This document shows positions 10,747 to 20,217 of a stretch of DNA of 64,000 nucleotides, in pieces. This DNA is from Ascarosepion bandense (lineage: Eukaryota > Mollusca > Cephalopoda > Sepiida > Sepiidae). The stretch spans positions 21,001 through 85,000 of the forward strand of contig JBBBDQ010001123.1 in assembly GCA_037127315.1 (NCBI GenBank). Direction: 5' to 3'. A program made the position numbers and the translations under genes. The notes under the pieces were generated by a model. The model ran no database searches. It was not told the origin of the DNA and saw nothing but the letters and a program-made list of their open reading frames with translations. Positions within the stretch are counted from its first letter, which is position 1. Each line of letters begins with the position of its first letter.

Positions 10747-11382
10747 TCAGTAGTTTGTGTGGCCCCCATGTGCTTGTACGCATGCCTGACAACGTGGAGG
10801 CATGCTTCTAATAAGACGATGGGTGGTGTCCTGGGGGATCTCCTCCCAGATCTGAACCAGGGCATCACTGAGCTCCTGGATAGTCTGAGGGGCAACGTAG
10901 CGGTACCGAATGGACCTAAAGATAATGTCCCAGAGGTGTTCTATTGGGTTTAGGTCAAGTGAACGTAGGGGCCAGTCGATGATATCAATTTCTTCATCCT
11001 CCGGGATCTGCCTGCATACTCTAGCCACATGAGGTCGGGCATTGTCGTGGACCAGGAGTAACCCATGTCTCACTGCACCAACATCAGTTCTGATAATTGG
11101 TCCAAGGATTTCATCCTGATACCTAATAGCAGTTAGTGTGCCATTATCTAACCTGTAGAGGTCTATGCGTCCATCCAGAGATATGCCTACCCAGACCATC
11201 ACTGACCCACCACCAAACCAGTCATGCTGAATGATGTTGCAGGCAGCATAACGTTCTCCACGGCACCTCCAGACCCTTTCACGTCTGTCAGATGTGCTCA
11301 GATTGAACCTGCTCTCATCGGTGAAGAGCACAGGGCGCCAGTGGCGTAGTTGCCAATTCTGGTGATCTATGGCAAATGCCAA
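10747..11382 (-). CDS. Tc1-like transposase, catalytic domain (C-terminal part)
   Basis: 211 residues open. This is the RNase H-fold DDE domain that cuts and joins transposon ends at TA sites. All three catalytic residues are visible: D in 'LFTDESRF' (residue 22), D in 'LLVHDNARPH', and E in 'LDLNPIEHLW' at the D34E spacing expected for Tc1. It ends 'CQACVQAHGGHTNY', the usual C-terminus. The first residue is not a true start: the codon before it (11383-11385, minus strand) is TGA, and the N-terminal DNA-binding part lies upstream in the same frame. TGA in place of an arginine codon is a likely single C-to-T change, so inactivation may be recent. Confidence 0.9.
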   Translation of the reverse strand: MAFAIDHQNWQLRHWRPVLFTDESRFNLSTSDRRERVWRCRGERYAACNIIQHDWFGGGSVMVWVGISLDGRIDLYRLDNGTLTAIRYQDEILGPIIRTDVGAVRHGLLLVHDNARPHVARVCRQIPEDEEIDIIDWPLRSLDLNPIEHLWDIIFRSIRYRYVAPQTIQELSDALVQIWEEIPQDTTHRLIRSMPPRCQACVQAHGGHTNY

Positions 11383-11745
11383 TCAAGCTCTACGGTGCTG
11401 GGCAGTGAGCACAAGGACCCCTACAGGACGTCGAGCCCTCAGGCCACCCTCATGGAGCCTGTTTCTAATTGTTTGGTCAGAAACATTAACACCAGTGGCC
11501 TGTCGGAGTTCATTTTGTAAGGCTCTGGCAGTGCTCATCCTGTTCCTCCATGCACAAAGGCGCAGATACCGATCCTGCTGCGGGTTGAAGGATCTTCTAC
11601 GGCCCTGTTCAGCTCTCCTGGAATAACTATTTGTCTTCTGAAATCTCCTCCATGCTCTTGAGACTTTGCTAGGAGATACAGCAAACCTTCTTGCAACGGC
11701 ACGTATTGATATACCATCCTGAAGGAGTTGGAACCTCTGTAGTGT
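11383..11745 (-). pseudogene. Tc1 transposase N-terminal DNA-binding part
   Basis: Continues upstream of the TGA in the same frame. It encodes a paired-type helix-turn-helix region ('LLQDGISIRAVARRFAVSPS', then 'SDQTIRNRLHEGGLRARRP'), which binds the inverted repeats. No good start codon is visible beyond 11745, so the first residues appear lost. Confidence 0.75.
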
Positions 11746-12091
11746 CTAGGTACCACACCATGCTATCAACAGAGATGCTGATCCAAAACAAATGAAAAAC
11801 TACAAGAGTAGAAAGTCAGTTACTAAAACATCAGCCAAAAGAGATGAGAAGGGAATAAAGTATCAGTTGCCTCAACCATTCCTTTTCTGGGGGGTGTCTA
11901 ATTGTTGCCTCTCTGAAGCACCTGTTGTTGATTTCATTAACAACAAAGCGGCTGAAACTGAACAACAACAACCCCCTCTGTTACTTAACTAACCAGATCA
12001 ATATCCCAAATATATATATATCAATATATTTGACTGATAGGTTGCTATACTCTGATTAAAAAGTGTTCCTCAAATGTTTTTAAGCTGTGTA

Positions 12092-12353
12092 TAAGTAGCA
12101 TTTTATATAAATCTCACTATATGCAAAATCAAGGAAAAACGCCTTCAGAAAAAAAGTATCTGTTAAAAATTAAACATAACAAAACATTAAAATTAACTTC
12201 CTACAAAGAGTCCTTACAACATTTCCAAGAAGAAAAATATTTAAATCTTCCCAGTAAATCCTATAAATAGAGTAAAATTAAAATTTACATTACAGTGTAA
12301 AAGTGTGGTAAAATTTTACCATATTTTATTTTTCCCCGTGAGAAACAGAAATC
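12092..12353. other. Unannotated stretch
   Basis: Short AT-rich interval between the Tc1 and a SINE-C copy. Confidence 0.4.
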
Positions 12354-12655
12354 AGTCAGTTAAGCGCCATACATGATACACGCTTTGGGCGATCATGTCT
12401 CTTTCGAGACATCACTGACTGGGTAGAAGATTATCAAGCAGTAGGTTGCCATTGCTTTCTGCAGTAGATTAGTCAGTAGCCAAGGCTATAGAACCCAATC
12501 TGTCCTATTATTTAACCCATAACTGGAGGGAAGAGACGGATTAATACCTTTCTCAAGGGTATTTGTGCTTAAGTGAATGCAACAAATTCAACTGGAATTC
12601 GAACCCGATTCTACGATTTGTCGTTCCGAGTCGATATCCACTGATATCCACAAGA
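12354..12655 (-). mobile_element. SINE-C, near full length
   Basis: On the minus strand it has the tRNA-like head (box B-like TCGGGTTCGAATTCC, near 12610-12595), the central GGGTTCTATAGCC and the tail ending in CACTTAACTGAC-like sequence near 12360. The head is partly duplicated at the 'ATATCCACTG' near 12640. Confidence 0.85.
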
Positions 12656-12664
12656 TATATTTTT

Positions 12665-12706
12665 CGAAAATAAAATAAAATAAAATAAAATAAAATAAAA
12701 TAAAAT
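12665..12706. repeat. (AAAAT)n microsatellite
   Basis: Eight or so copies of a five-base unit next to the SINE-C head. Confidence 0.95.
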
Positions 12707-12709
12707 TGA

Positions 12710-13138
12710 TCAGTAATGTATTTGATGTTAAGAATAAATATTTTATATAAAAAATATTATTTTTAAATGAAAAATGTTAAATAAAAATGACAAGACCAAA
12801 TAAATTTCGTATATTTTATTTAATTTTTGCAATAAACATAAAATAATGAAGGAAATAAAACAAATGAATCTTTAATTAAATAGCCGAAAGTTATTCCACG
12901 TGCAATACAAAAACTTCCTTGAGTTTTAAAAACGACTCGAGCAGCAAACTATTGCAAACACAAGTCGTCGCTCTCAATGGAATTACGAGATTTGCGAACA
13001 GACACATCATTATTTTCTGTAAATAATAATGGTTACATTATTATTTGCGCTGACAAGAAACAGGAGATTTTTAAATAAATTTTTTGCAGTAATTTAATTG
13101 TAGAATATAGCCTTTACATCGCCCGGTTCTGTTTATTT
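12710..13138. other. Unannotated AT-rich stretch
   Basis: No recognisable feature. Confidence 0.45.
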
Positions 13139-13215
13139 GTGCTACTAGACTGGTAACTAGGACCCACTCTTTTACAGTGAAAAGGGTCAAATGCAACCGC
13201 CTCTTCTACTGTAGG
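13139..13215 (+). pseudogene. Short LINE-J fragment
   Basis: GCTACTAGACTGGTAACTAG...TTTTACAGTG...ATGCAACCGC matches 41468-41535. The fragment is under 80 bp and ends in the minisatellite. Confidence 0.65.
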
Positions 13216-13345
13216 AATTGAATAAAAATACGAAATAAAATAAAAAACAGTAAATAAAATAAAAATACAAAATAAAATCAAAACTACAAAATAAAATAAA
13301 AATACAAAATAAAATAAAAGTACAAAATAAAATAAACATAAAAAT
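13216..13345. repeat. AT-rich minisatellite
   Basis: Irregular tandem copies of AATAAAATAAAAATACAA, about 17-21 bp per unit. Confidence 0.85.
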
Positions 13346-13349
13346 CTCC

Positions 13350-14627
13350 CAGGAGTCCTCTGACTAAGCTATAGTGGGTTATCCGTTCTAGTGAAGATTA
13401 GTTGTATGTTGTTGCAGATTAACGGAATTTGGCCTCGTTGTAGATAGCCATAAGTTGTAGATAGCCATAAGTCATAAAATGATTATAAATCAAGAAAAGC
13501 AAATTGAGTTTAGAAATAACATTTTATATATACACATATCACTTAAGGTTTTACAATTAAAGTAATCCTTTAAATATGGGTCCAACGGACGTTAAAATGT
13601 TCATGGCAATAAATGCTGAAAAGAGAATTTATGCGTATGTATATGGGAGCATTGTAAATAAGGAATGTCTTTGATGTATCCGCTCCTTTGTTCGGTAAGT
13701 AGTTTAGAGACAGCGAAGGATAAGATCATAGGAAGGGAAGCGAGCATAGTAATTCGCTTGACTTCGGTCAAGGGAGATACTAATTACACTCGTCTCTCTC
13801 GAGTCTGTCTGTGTGTGTCTGTCTGTCTGGCTCTGTCTGGCGATGCTTTCTGTGTCGGCTTTTTATTTCGTCTTTTGGATCGCAGCAGATCATTTGGGAA
13901 TTCACACTTGTATTTGATTCTGGGCTTCCCATTGGCCGATAAATAAATTTCGCGTAGGCTCGCGAACTGAAATTTCATATTTAATTATTTTTTTGTTTTC
14001 TACCGGAACATCTGCGTTGAGCCGGGGTGCGCACCGACGAGTTTTGGGCACTTGCTTTCTGGTCCTGAGAGTGCAAACATCCGGTCCCTCGCTTTGCTCA
14101 GTATCACCACAAAGCATATCTTGGAGGAGTGATCGTTCCAAAGCTTGTGTTCTTTGGGTCCAAATAGTCATAACAAGGAATTAGAACAACATGACGAACA
14201 AACAACTGAAAAATCATAAAATAAACGAACGAATAATAACAACATCAGCAAACATTCATTTTAGGATTGCATCAAACGATATGATTACATTATTATCGTT
14301 GGCCATATTAAAACCGAGAATATTGTTTCAGGCATATTTTATAGGGATTCACAACTATACCCAATTGTCAGCTCTGTATGCTTAAATTACCAACTTTTTG
14401 TATATTTTCTTCAAAAAGCACAATAATTCTCATAATTATCTCAAATATTTTTTTGAATTCTGCATGTGAATTAAATATATAAATCAAGCAGAAAAAGACT
14501 TCACAAAAATCTCATCAACTGATTAATCTGCAAGCAGAGTTTGAAAGCGACCTACATTCGTCCTAAACAATTCTTCACCCAAATTCTCATTCTTCAGGTG
14601 CAAAGTCTTTGTAGTTAGCATTCGATA
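13350..14627. other. Unannotated stretch with higher GC at 13650-14180
   Basis: 13650-14180 is less AT-rich than its neighbours, contains a TCTGTCTG-rich run at 13800-13840, and is open on both strands for 60-95 codons. None of these openings resembles a known protein and they overlap on opposite strands, so I do not call a gene. It could be an LTR or UTR of an unrecognised element. Confidence 0.35.
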
Positions 14628-14945
14628 TCAAAACTTATTTATAAATGGAACTTTGTCTGTGTGTGTATGTGTCTGTGTGTGTGTCCGTTACCTATAGACT
14701 CCAAAACGGCTGAACCAATTTTCTTGAAATTTTACACAGTTGTACTATAAGCGTCTGCAAGTGCTCTTAGATAGGTTTTGTGTCGAGGTACCCCGGATAA
14801 ATATCGATAAATCGATAATTTAAAAAATCGGGTTATAGAAGGAGTGGTCCGATTTTAATCAAATTTGATACACTCATAGACAAAGACATAAGAAACGATA
14901 TTCAGAAGTTTCAAGGTTGCAGTTTTACAATAGTGCAGAAAATCG

Positions 14946-15002
<57 letters not shown>

Positions 15003-15173
15003 AGATGTTTGTGTGTGTGGCTGTTTATCTGTCTGTATGTCCTTTATACAAATCCACAATTTTTATCCGATTCTCACCAAACTTCATACAAATATTCTTT
15101 AGGCTGAGTCCAGGACCATGGATTAGTTTTAAAGCTTTCATTACATCCGAGCAACGGCGGGCTATACTGCTAG
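14628..15173 (+). mobile_element. Non-autonomous Helitron, complete
   Basis: Starts TCAAAACTTATTTATAAATGG after A and ends ACTGCTAG before T. Internal (TG)n-rich stretch near 14655-14685, long (TA)n at 14949-14997, then the 3' hairpin GAGCAACGGCGGG. Short subtype, without the interior stretch of the 6122 copy. Confidence 0.85.
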
Positions 15174-16130
15174 TTTCTTAAGAGACGAACCACAGCAAGT
15201 ATTTCATTCGTCCTTGAAGCAACGATTGAAAAATTAAACTTGAAACATGAAAAGTTTCAAGTATATATCAAAAAGTAATGGGCCGTTAATATTCTAATAG
15301 AAAAATAAAAAATAACAAAACTACATACAATAAATAGCTTCCGATTTTTTAAATTTCAGTCTCCTAAATCTTTTAACCATCCAGGTGTTTTATATATTGT
15401 GCTTCGGATTTGAGCCTATGTTTGAATATTATGCTGTTATATCCGTTCGTTTTTTCTGATGTTCTGTGAATGAACTCAAAGAATGATCTTTCATTGTATT
15501 TCTTGCTTCTTAATAACTATGGTCATCCTGTGAAACATTATTTCAATTTTATTTCAGAGTAGACAATCATTTGATATGGAATACCAAATAGAAAACAATG
15601 AGTATGTTGGGCATCTTTTTCTCTCTGCTTTCAATGTATGTTCCAAATGCCCGACATATTTTCGCTGTATACTGGAATGGCTTAATTACAGACAGAATAG
15701 CAGAGAAATGGTTTTTCGTTTGAAGGAGGGGAGGTTAAAACTCACAGACTCGTCGGAAAGCTAATTACACGTGCTAATTAAAGACGAAACACGCCATATC
15801 ACTGGGGAACTGGCTCACAATATGCCAAGATTTCATTTTACTGTCATGTGCTTTACTCAGTAAGTAAGACACAAGAGTGTCACAAACTCCAGTTTTTTGC
15901 CTGCTTATTCGCTCGACACTAAACTAACCAGGGATTCACGCAAAACTGTTTGAAAGTTCTACCACATCCACCCATACTTTTCCTAGTTTAGTCCCTTTCC
16001 GACTACCACATTTTTATATTGCTTTCTGAGGGGTATTTTATTTAGCAACCGTGTGAAGATTAAAACATAGCTTGATAAAGTTTTCGGTTCAAAACCCAGT
16101 AATTTCTATCGTCGAGACAATAAACAGTTA
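15174..16130. other. Unannotated stretch
   Basis: No element or gene recognised. The longest reading openings (about 60 codons) have no recognisable features. Confidence 0.4.
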
Positions 16131-16132
16131 GT

Positions 16133-16528
16133 GGATTATCGTAAACAATAGATGTGAATATATTGTTGAATTATTAATTAGAAGTATTAATAATTATTAT
16201 TAAAATAAATTGTGAAAATCGAACGAATTTATGTAACAGCCTAGTAAGTTCAAACCTGAAAGATATTACACTTATATACTGTCCGTAAACAGGTGGTTTG
16301 CTGCCAATATATCTTCTAGATTATTCTATTGTTGGATTGTCGTAAACAATAAAGGTGAATACACTGTTAAATTATTCATAAGAAGTATTAATAATAATAA
16401 GTATTAAAGTAAATTGTGAAAATCGAACAAATTTATGTAACAGCCTAATAAGTTCAATCTGAAAGATATTACACTTATATACTGTCCGTAAACAGGTGGT
16501 TTGCTGCCAATATATGTACTTGATTATT
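16133..16528. repeat. Tandem duplication, about 195-bp unit
   Basis: 16133-16325 and 16326-16528 match closely: both hold ATCGTAAACAAT / GTCGTAAACAAT, AATTGTGAAAATCGAAC and CTGTCCGTAAACAGGTGGTT. The second copy runs into the LINE-R RT fragment (minus strand). Confidence 0.85.
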
Positions 16529-16640
16529 CGACTGATTTTCCTGAATATATCAAGTTTGCCAAGCACCTCATACAATTCTTCGAGGCGTACTATGTCAAAC
16601 GCCTTTGCATCGTCTATAAAACACAAAGGCACGGTCTTCT
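16372..16640 (-). pseudogene. LINE-R reverse transcriptase, palm fragment
   Basis: The minus-strand reading from 16632 has 'FIDDAKAFDIVRLEELYEVL' and 'YWQQTTCLRT', matching RT blocks 3-4 of RTE/L1-like endonuclease-reverse transcriptases, whose first catalytic Asp lies in the (Y/D)AKAFD motif. The fragment leaves RT homology within the 195-bp duplication. It lies directly downstream of the tail of another LINE-R fragment (16660-17190), so palm and C-terminus are in the wrong order: a rearranged or compound insertion. Confidence 0.75.
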
Positions 16641-16659
16641 GGATTTGTATTGCCCTTTA

Positions 16660-17190
16660 TCTTCTTCTTCTTCTTCTTCTTCTATGTCTCTTGTTCCTTC
16701 AGGACGGAGATGATCATGGCTCTCCACGTCTCCCTATCCTTGGTGGCTCGCAAGACGTTTTCCCCTGTTACACCGCGCAACCCTCGTTCCGTCATCCACC
16801 CGCACAGGTCAGTCAAGTACGTTACACGCTGTTTACCCCTGTCTCGCCTTCCCTCTGTCTGGCCTGTCAATCTCAGATTGTCCAAGCCCTTGTTCCTCAT
16901 TGCATGGACCAGAAACTTTAGCTGTCCTTTCCTGATGCTCAGTATTTATTTCCTTTTCGTTTCCATCCTTTCTAAAACCTCATCATTGCTCACATGCTCG
17001 ATCCAGGATATTCGCAGCATCTTTCTATAGAACCAAATTTCGGTTGCCTCAAGTTGTTCCTTCATCTTCGATAATATTCTCAAACATTCATTGCCATATT
17101 GAAGAACTGACATCACATAGCAATCTAGTACTCTCTTCTTTGTTTCTAGTGAAATTTTCTTAATACTCTACTCAGCTTCTGGAACACGCC
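16660..17190 (-). pseudogene. LINE-R C-terminal RT fragment with (GAA)n tail
   Basis: Minus strand, from 17190: a segment encoding the post-palm region ('ETKK', 'LDCYVMS'-like), then 'MRNKGLDNLRLTGQTEGRRD', 'RQRVTYLTDL'-like and 'DRETWRAMI' (16900-16690), ending in a (GAA)n tail (TTC run at 16664-16682 on the plus strand). The frame is broken near 17160 and elsewhere. Confidence 0.8.
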
Positions 17191-17308
17191 CTTGTGCTTT
17201 TGAATCTCAGGAATATAAATGTATAGAAACTGCTGTGACCACAAAGTGAGGTGTCAATTTATATATTGATTTTAATATAGAACTGATCCCCCCACTTTAT
17301 ATCCAGTA

Positions 17309-17690
17309 TGCTTCTATAGAACCACGTTTCGGTTGCTTCAAGTTTTTTCTTCATCTTCGATGGTATTGTCAAGCATTGATTGCCATATTGAAGAATTGAC
17401 ATCACATAGCAATCCAGTACACTCTTCTTTGTTTCTAGTGAAGTTTTCTTGTTTCTTAATACTTTACTTAGCTTCTGGAACGCGTCCTTCACTATGCCAA
17501 TTCGCCTTCGGTTTTATGTGTCGCATCTTCCATCTTCTGTTAGAACACTTCGCAGATATTTAAATTTTTGTACTTGCTTGATTTTAGTATCCCCGACCTG
17601 TATTTGGCATATTGGGCTGCTCTTTTTGCTGATGACCATGCATTTTGCCCTTTATACACATTCTGAAAGGGGGCATTTCAACCCGTCATT
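17309..17690 (-). pseudogene. LINE-R post-palm fragment, second copy
   Basis: 17309-17488 repeats 17021-17190 at the nucleotide level and encodes 'MKDAFQKLSKVLRNKKTSLE' and 'VLDCYVMSILQYGNQCLTI' (17492-17330). Upstream, to 17690, lies the palm-distal segment ('KIKQVQKFKYL'-like). The two adjacent partial copies suggest a local duplication. Confidence 0.75.
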
Positions 17691-17699
17691 TTTGTGTGA

Positions 17700-17914
17700 A
17701 TTTTAAATTTTAATAGTTTCTAGACTAAGAGAGAAAATGATGGAAAAGAAGAAAACCTTTTTGTTATTTGATGTTATTTTATCCTCTGTAATAATCTGAG
17801 ATAATCCACATATCTTACACGAGTGTTGTATGGCATTAAAAAAAAAACATCAATACATGAATCACTGTGATGAGAAACAAAAAATTAGATATAAACGGAC
17901 TCAGAATGATTCAC
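17700..17914. other. Unannotated short interval
   Basis: AT-rich; nothing recognised. Confidence 0.4.
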
Positions 17915-18185
17915 CATCACCATCATCATCATCGTTTAATATTGGTTTCCATGCTAGCATGGGTTGGACGAAGTTTTCTTGATGGCTCTGTAATTGAGTT
18001 TTATATCTCTATGCTCTAACACCAAGCAGTTTAGGAGCCTGGTGGTCCTGGGCATAACGGTAAACTGCATCCGGTAGCAAGGCCTCGGATTCCGAACTTG
18101 ATTAGAAGCTTAATTGCTGTTGTTGCCAGGTCCATCCTGACCAGGAGTGGTAGCACCTGTTTGGGTCCCAGCTGTGGTCAAAACA
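17915..18185 (+). repeat. ATC-repeat / CATGCTAGCATGGGTTGG repeat, SINE-like
   Basis: Starts with an (ATC)n run followed by CATGCTAGCATGGGTTGGAC, a repeat I recall as widespread in cephalopod genomes. 18040-18185 is a further unit whose reverse complement recurs at 18608-18760 (ATCCGGTAGCAAGGCCTC here). Non-coding. Confidence 0.65.
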
Positions 18186-18417
18186 CTATGAAATTATAAA
18201 ATGCTTTTATAGAAATATATATATATATATATACATAAAAATAGACTTTTATAGAAAAATATACAATTTTGAAGAAAAAATTATTACAACACATTTTTGA
18301 AGGAAAAAGTTCTTTTGAATACAAAACTAGAATACATTTTCAGTTTTCTAAATTTTCATTAAAATCTGACTAAATTAACCTTCTCTCTATAACCGAACAT
18401 TAAAAAAATACCTTTAA

Positions 18418-18492
18418 ACCCCACTTTTTTGGGCATTGAATGACCCACCGAGGCTGATATGCCGTTAAACAAAATTCACTCACTCACTTAGG
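18418..18492 (+). repeat. SINE 3' tail
   Basis: AATGACCCACCGAGGCTGAT...GCCGTTAAAC is a 3' tail type seen in invertebrate SINEs. A related tail is at 30115-30165. Confidence 0.5.
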
Positions 18493-18607
18493 ATCCTGGA
18501 AACTCATTGTTTGTTTTTCTTTTTTATCGAGTCACCATCTTTAAGAAGATTACCTACCAGTGTTAAAGATTTCTACACAAATTTATTTGTTTGTGATTTC
18601 ACTATTT

Positions 18608-18762
18608 GCCCATAGGTGGGACCCTAACAAGTGCTATCACTCTGGGTTAGAGTGAACAACAGCAATTAAGAGGTGGTTCTACATTCCTCAAAACCTTTAA
18701 TCTCCCAATCAGAGGCCTTGCTGCCGGATGAAGTTTATTTTCATACCCAGGATTGAAACAAT
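18608..18762 (-). repeat. SINE-like repeat, inverted relative to 18040-18185
   Basis: On the minus strand: GTTTCAATCCTGGGTATG (box B-like), ATCCGGCAGCAAGGCCTC, and AGGGTCCCACC. Together with 18040-18185 it forms an imperfect inverted pair. Confidence 0.6.
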
Positions 18763-18764
18763 AA

Positions 18765-19353
18765 AAGCTGTAGGTAATAACAAGATAATTAAATCGATTG
18801 ATTGTAAATAGTGAGATAATTTCTGATTAAACTGAAGAAAGTTCACCAACTGCAAACATTTAGTTATACACTTTCTTTGTAGAAAAAGTAGATCACTTAA
18901 ACTCTCATTTTCCAGAAGTTACCTTTTATATGAATCTAATCTTAATCTGTCTCATATTTTTATTCAGCGTGTGAAAAGGGATTTTATAAGTTTTGAAGCA
19001 AAAAAGAATCAATTATAATAATGCTTTCCCACTTTTACTAGTGACGTGTTTGTGGGTGTCCACTTGTGGATGAGTGCCTATTACAAACATACTAGACAAA
19101 TTATCTGTCATGGTGGCATCACACATTCAACAGATTGAAGGCTTCCTACAATTACATATACTCCCCCTCACAAGAGGAGGGTAGAGATCGGCGTAAGAGA
19201 TCAGCATAAGGAGATCAGCGGAGGGCGATAGGCAGATATAGCCAAGACAGCTACCGTACGACCATTGCAAGTCCCAGTTCTAGTATTACTTCCTAACTCG
19301 TATATATCGCTGTACTAACAGAGTTCCAAGTATTTGTATTTTGCTGTGTTTAA
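18765..19353. other. Unannotated stretch
   Basis: No recognised gene or repeat. Confidence 0.4.
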
Positions 19354-19354
19354 T

Positions 19355-19432
<78 letters not shown>
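19354..19432. repeat. (TA)n then (AG)n microsatellite
   Basis: Compound dinucleotide run directly in front of SINE-H. Confidence 0.95.
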
Positions 19433-19435
<3 letters not shown>

Positions 19436-19626
19436 TCTAGCTATTGGGCGCGTATAATGATATGCGCTAAAAAGTCTGCCTACTTCCACCGAACAACCAT
19501 AGCCCAGAGTCGCCGACTGACTCCATTTCGGTCGGGTTTCAATCCTGGGTAAAAAAAAAACAATCGGAGTCTAACCGTACTGATGAGCTGTGATACGGCG
19601 AAACAGATCTGTCTGCGGGTGACTAT
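19436..19626 (+). mobile_element. SINE-H: tRNA-like head with hammerhead ribozyme end
   Basis: About 190 bp between two (TA)n tracts. 19500-19550 is tRNA-like, with a box A-like TAGCCCAGAGT and a box B-like GGGTTTCAATCCT. The better copy at 63110-63312 has TGGCCTAGGGGTAGA and 40-base spacing, nearer to a real tRNA. A short A-run follows, then the hammerhead at 19568-19624. Non-coding; presumably transcribed by pol III if active. Confidence 0.7.
19568..19624 (+). ncRNA. Hammerhead ribozyme (type I layout, short stem III)
   Basis: Core C80-UGAUGA (19580-19586) and GAAA (19600-19603) are both intact. Stem II is GCUGU/ACGGC (19587-19591 with 19595-19599; one G-U pair) with a GAU loop. Stem III is A-C-A/U-G-U (19603-19605 with 19610-19612) with a GAUC loop. 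The cleavage triplet GUC is at 19611-19613. Stem I is CCGUA/UGCGG (19575-19579 with 19614-19618), then an internal loop and an outer AGUC/GACU helix (19568-19571 with 19621-19624). Cleavage is expected after C19613. Hammerheads with very short stem III are known in Penelope-like elements and the schistosome SINE-like family. Activity is inferred from structure only. Confidence 0.8.
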
Positions 19627-19628
19627 AT

Positions 19629-19677
<49 letters not shown>
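19626..19677. repeat. (TA)n microsatellite
   Basis: Dinucleotide tract following SINE-H. Confidence 0.95.
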
Positions 19678-19678
<1 letters not shown>

Positions 19679-19679
19679 T

Positions 19680-20216
19680 TATTTCATATTTTGGTTGTTG
19701 TTGTATTATTTTCTTGCTGGACTTCTTAAGCGGGTACACGACATTGTCTATGGTAAACTTCAGAGTTCGGGAATACTTGCAACTTTAGGATTGTAGACTA
19801 GACAGTCTGTTTATTGCTCCAAATACGATTAAGTAATACTCTCAAAATTTAAGCATACTCTGTTTATCCTATTGCTATGTGTTCAGTTCGTTTAGAACTA
19901 ATCGATTATGCCACTCCACAACTTTCTTTCTTTTATGGTTCTAAGTATTTTCCCTTTACCATCCCTCTTTTCTTTTTTTCTTTTTCTTTTTCGTTTTCTG
20001 TCACCCATTCAAACACACTTCAGTCCAACCTGTGAGTGTTTAACTCTCCGGGCCCTCTTTTCACTTTTGTCCCAGAAATGTAATTTCTAGTTTTCTCAGG
20101 ACACACTATGTAAGCATCCGTGTTGGCTCTTAGGCTCTGTGGAAAGATCAATGGGTATATAACGTCGGCATCATTGTGACCACTCCAAACACATTCATAA
20201 TCATCATTTATGTCTT
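19680..20216. other. Unannotated stretch
   Basis: Pyrimidine-rich around 19920-20080; no gene or repeat recognised. Confidence 0.4.
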
Positions 20217-20217
20217 T

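Larger units (their letters stand above)
10487..12091 (-). mobile_element. Tc1-like transposon, complete with TIRs
   Basis: 1,605 bp, flanked by TA at both ends (10485-10486 and 12092-12093). The ends form imperfect terminal inverted repeats: TACGCTGCTAAAAAAATAAA on the left and the complement of TTTTTAAGCTGTGTA on the right, the ends known for this Tc1 group. The transposase gene is on the minus strand. Length and layout are standard for Tc1. Inactivated by a stop codon in the transposase. Confidence 0.9.

Noticed and set aside
13665..14184. Protein gene in the GC-richer patch
   Set aside because: Openings of 60-95 codons overlap on both strands, none resembles a protein, and they contain TCTG simple repeats.
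19286..19489. Peptides rich in Ile-Tyr or Ser-Leu, here and at other TA/AG/TG tracts
   Set aside because: Translations of dinucleotide repeats.
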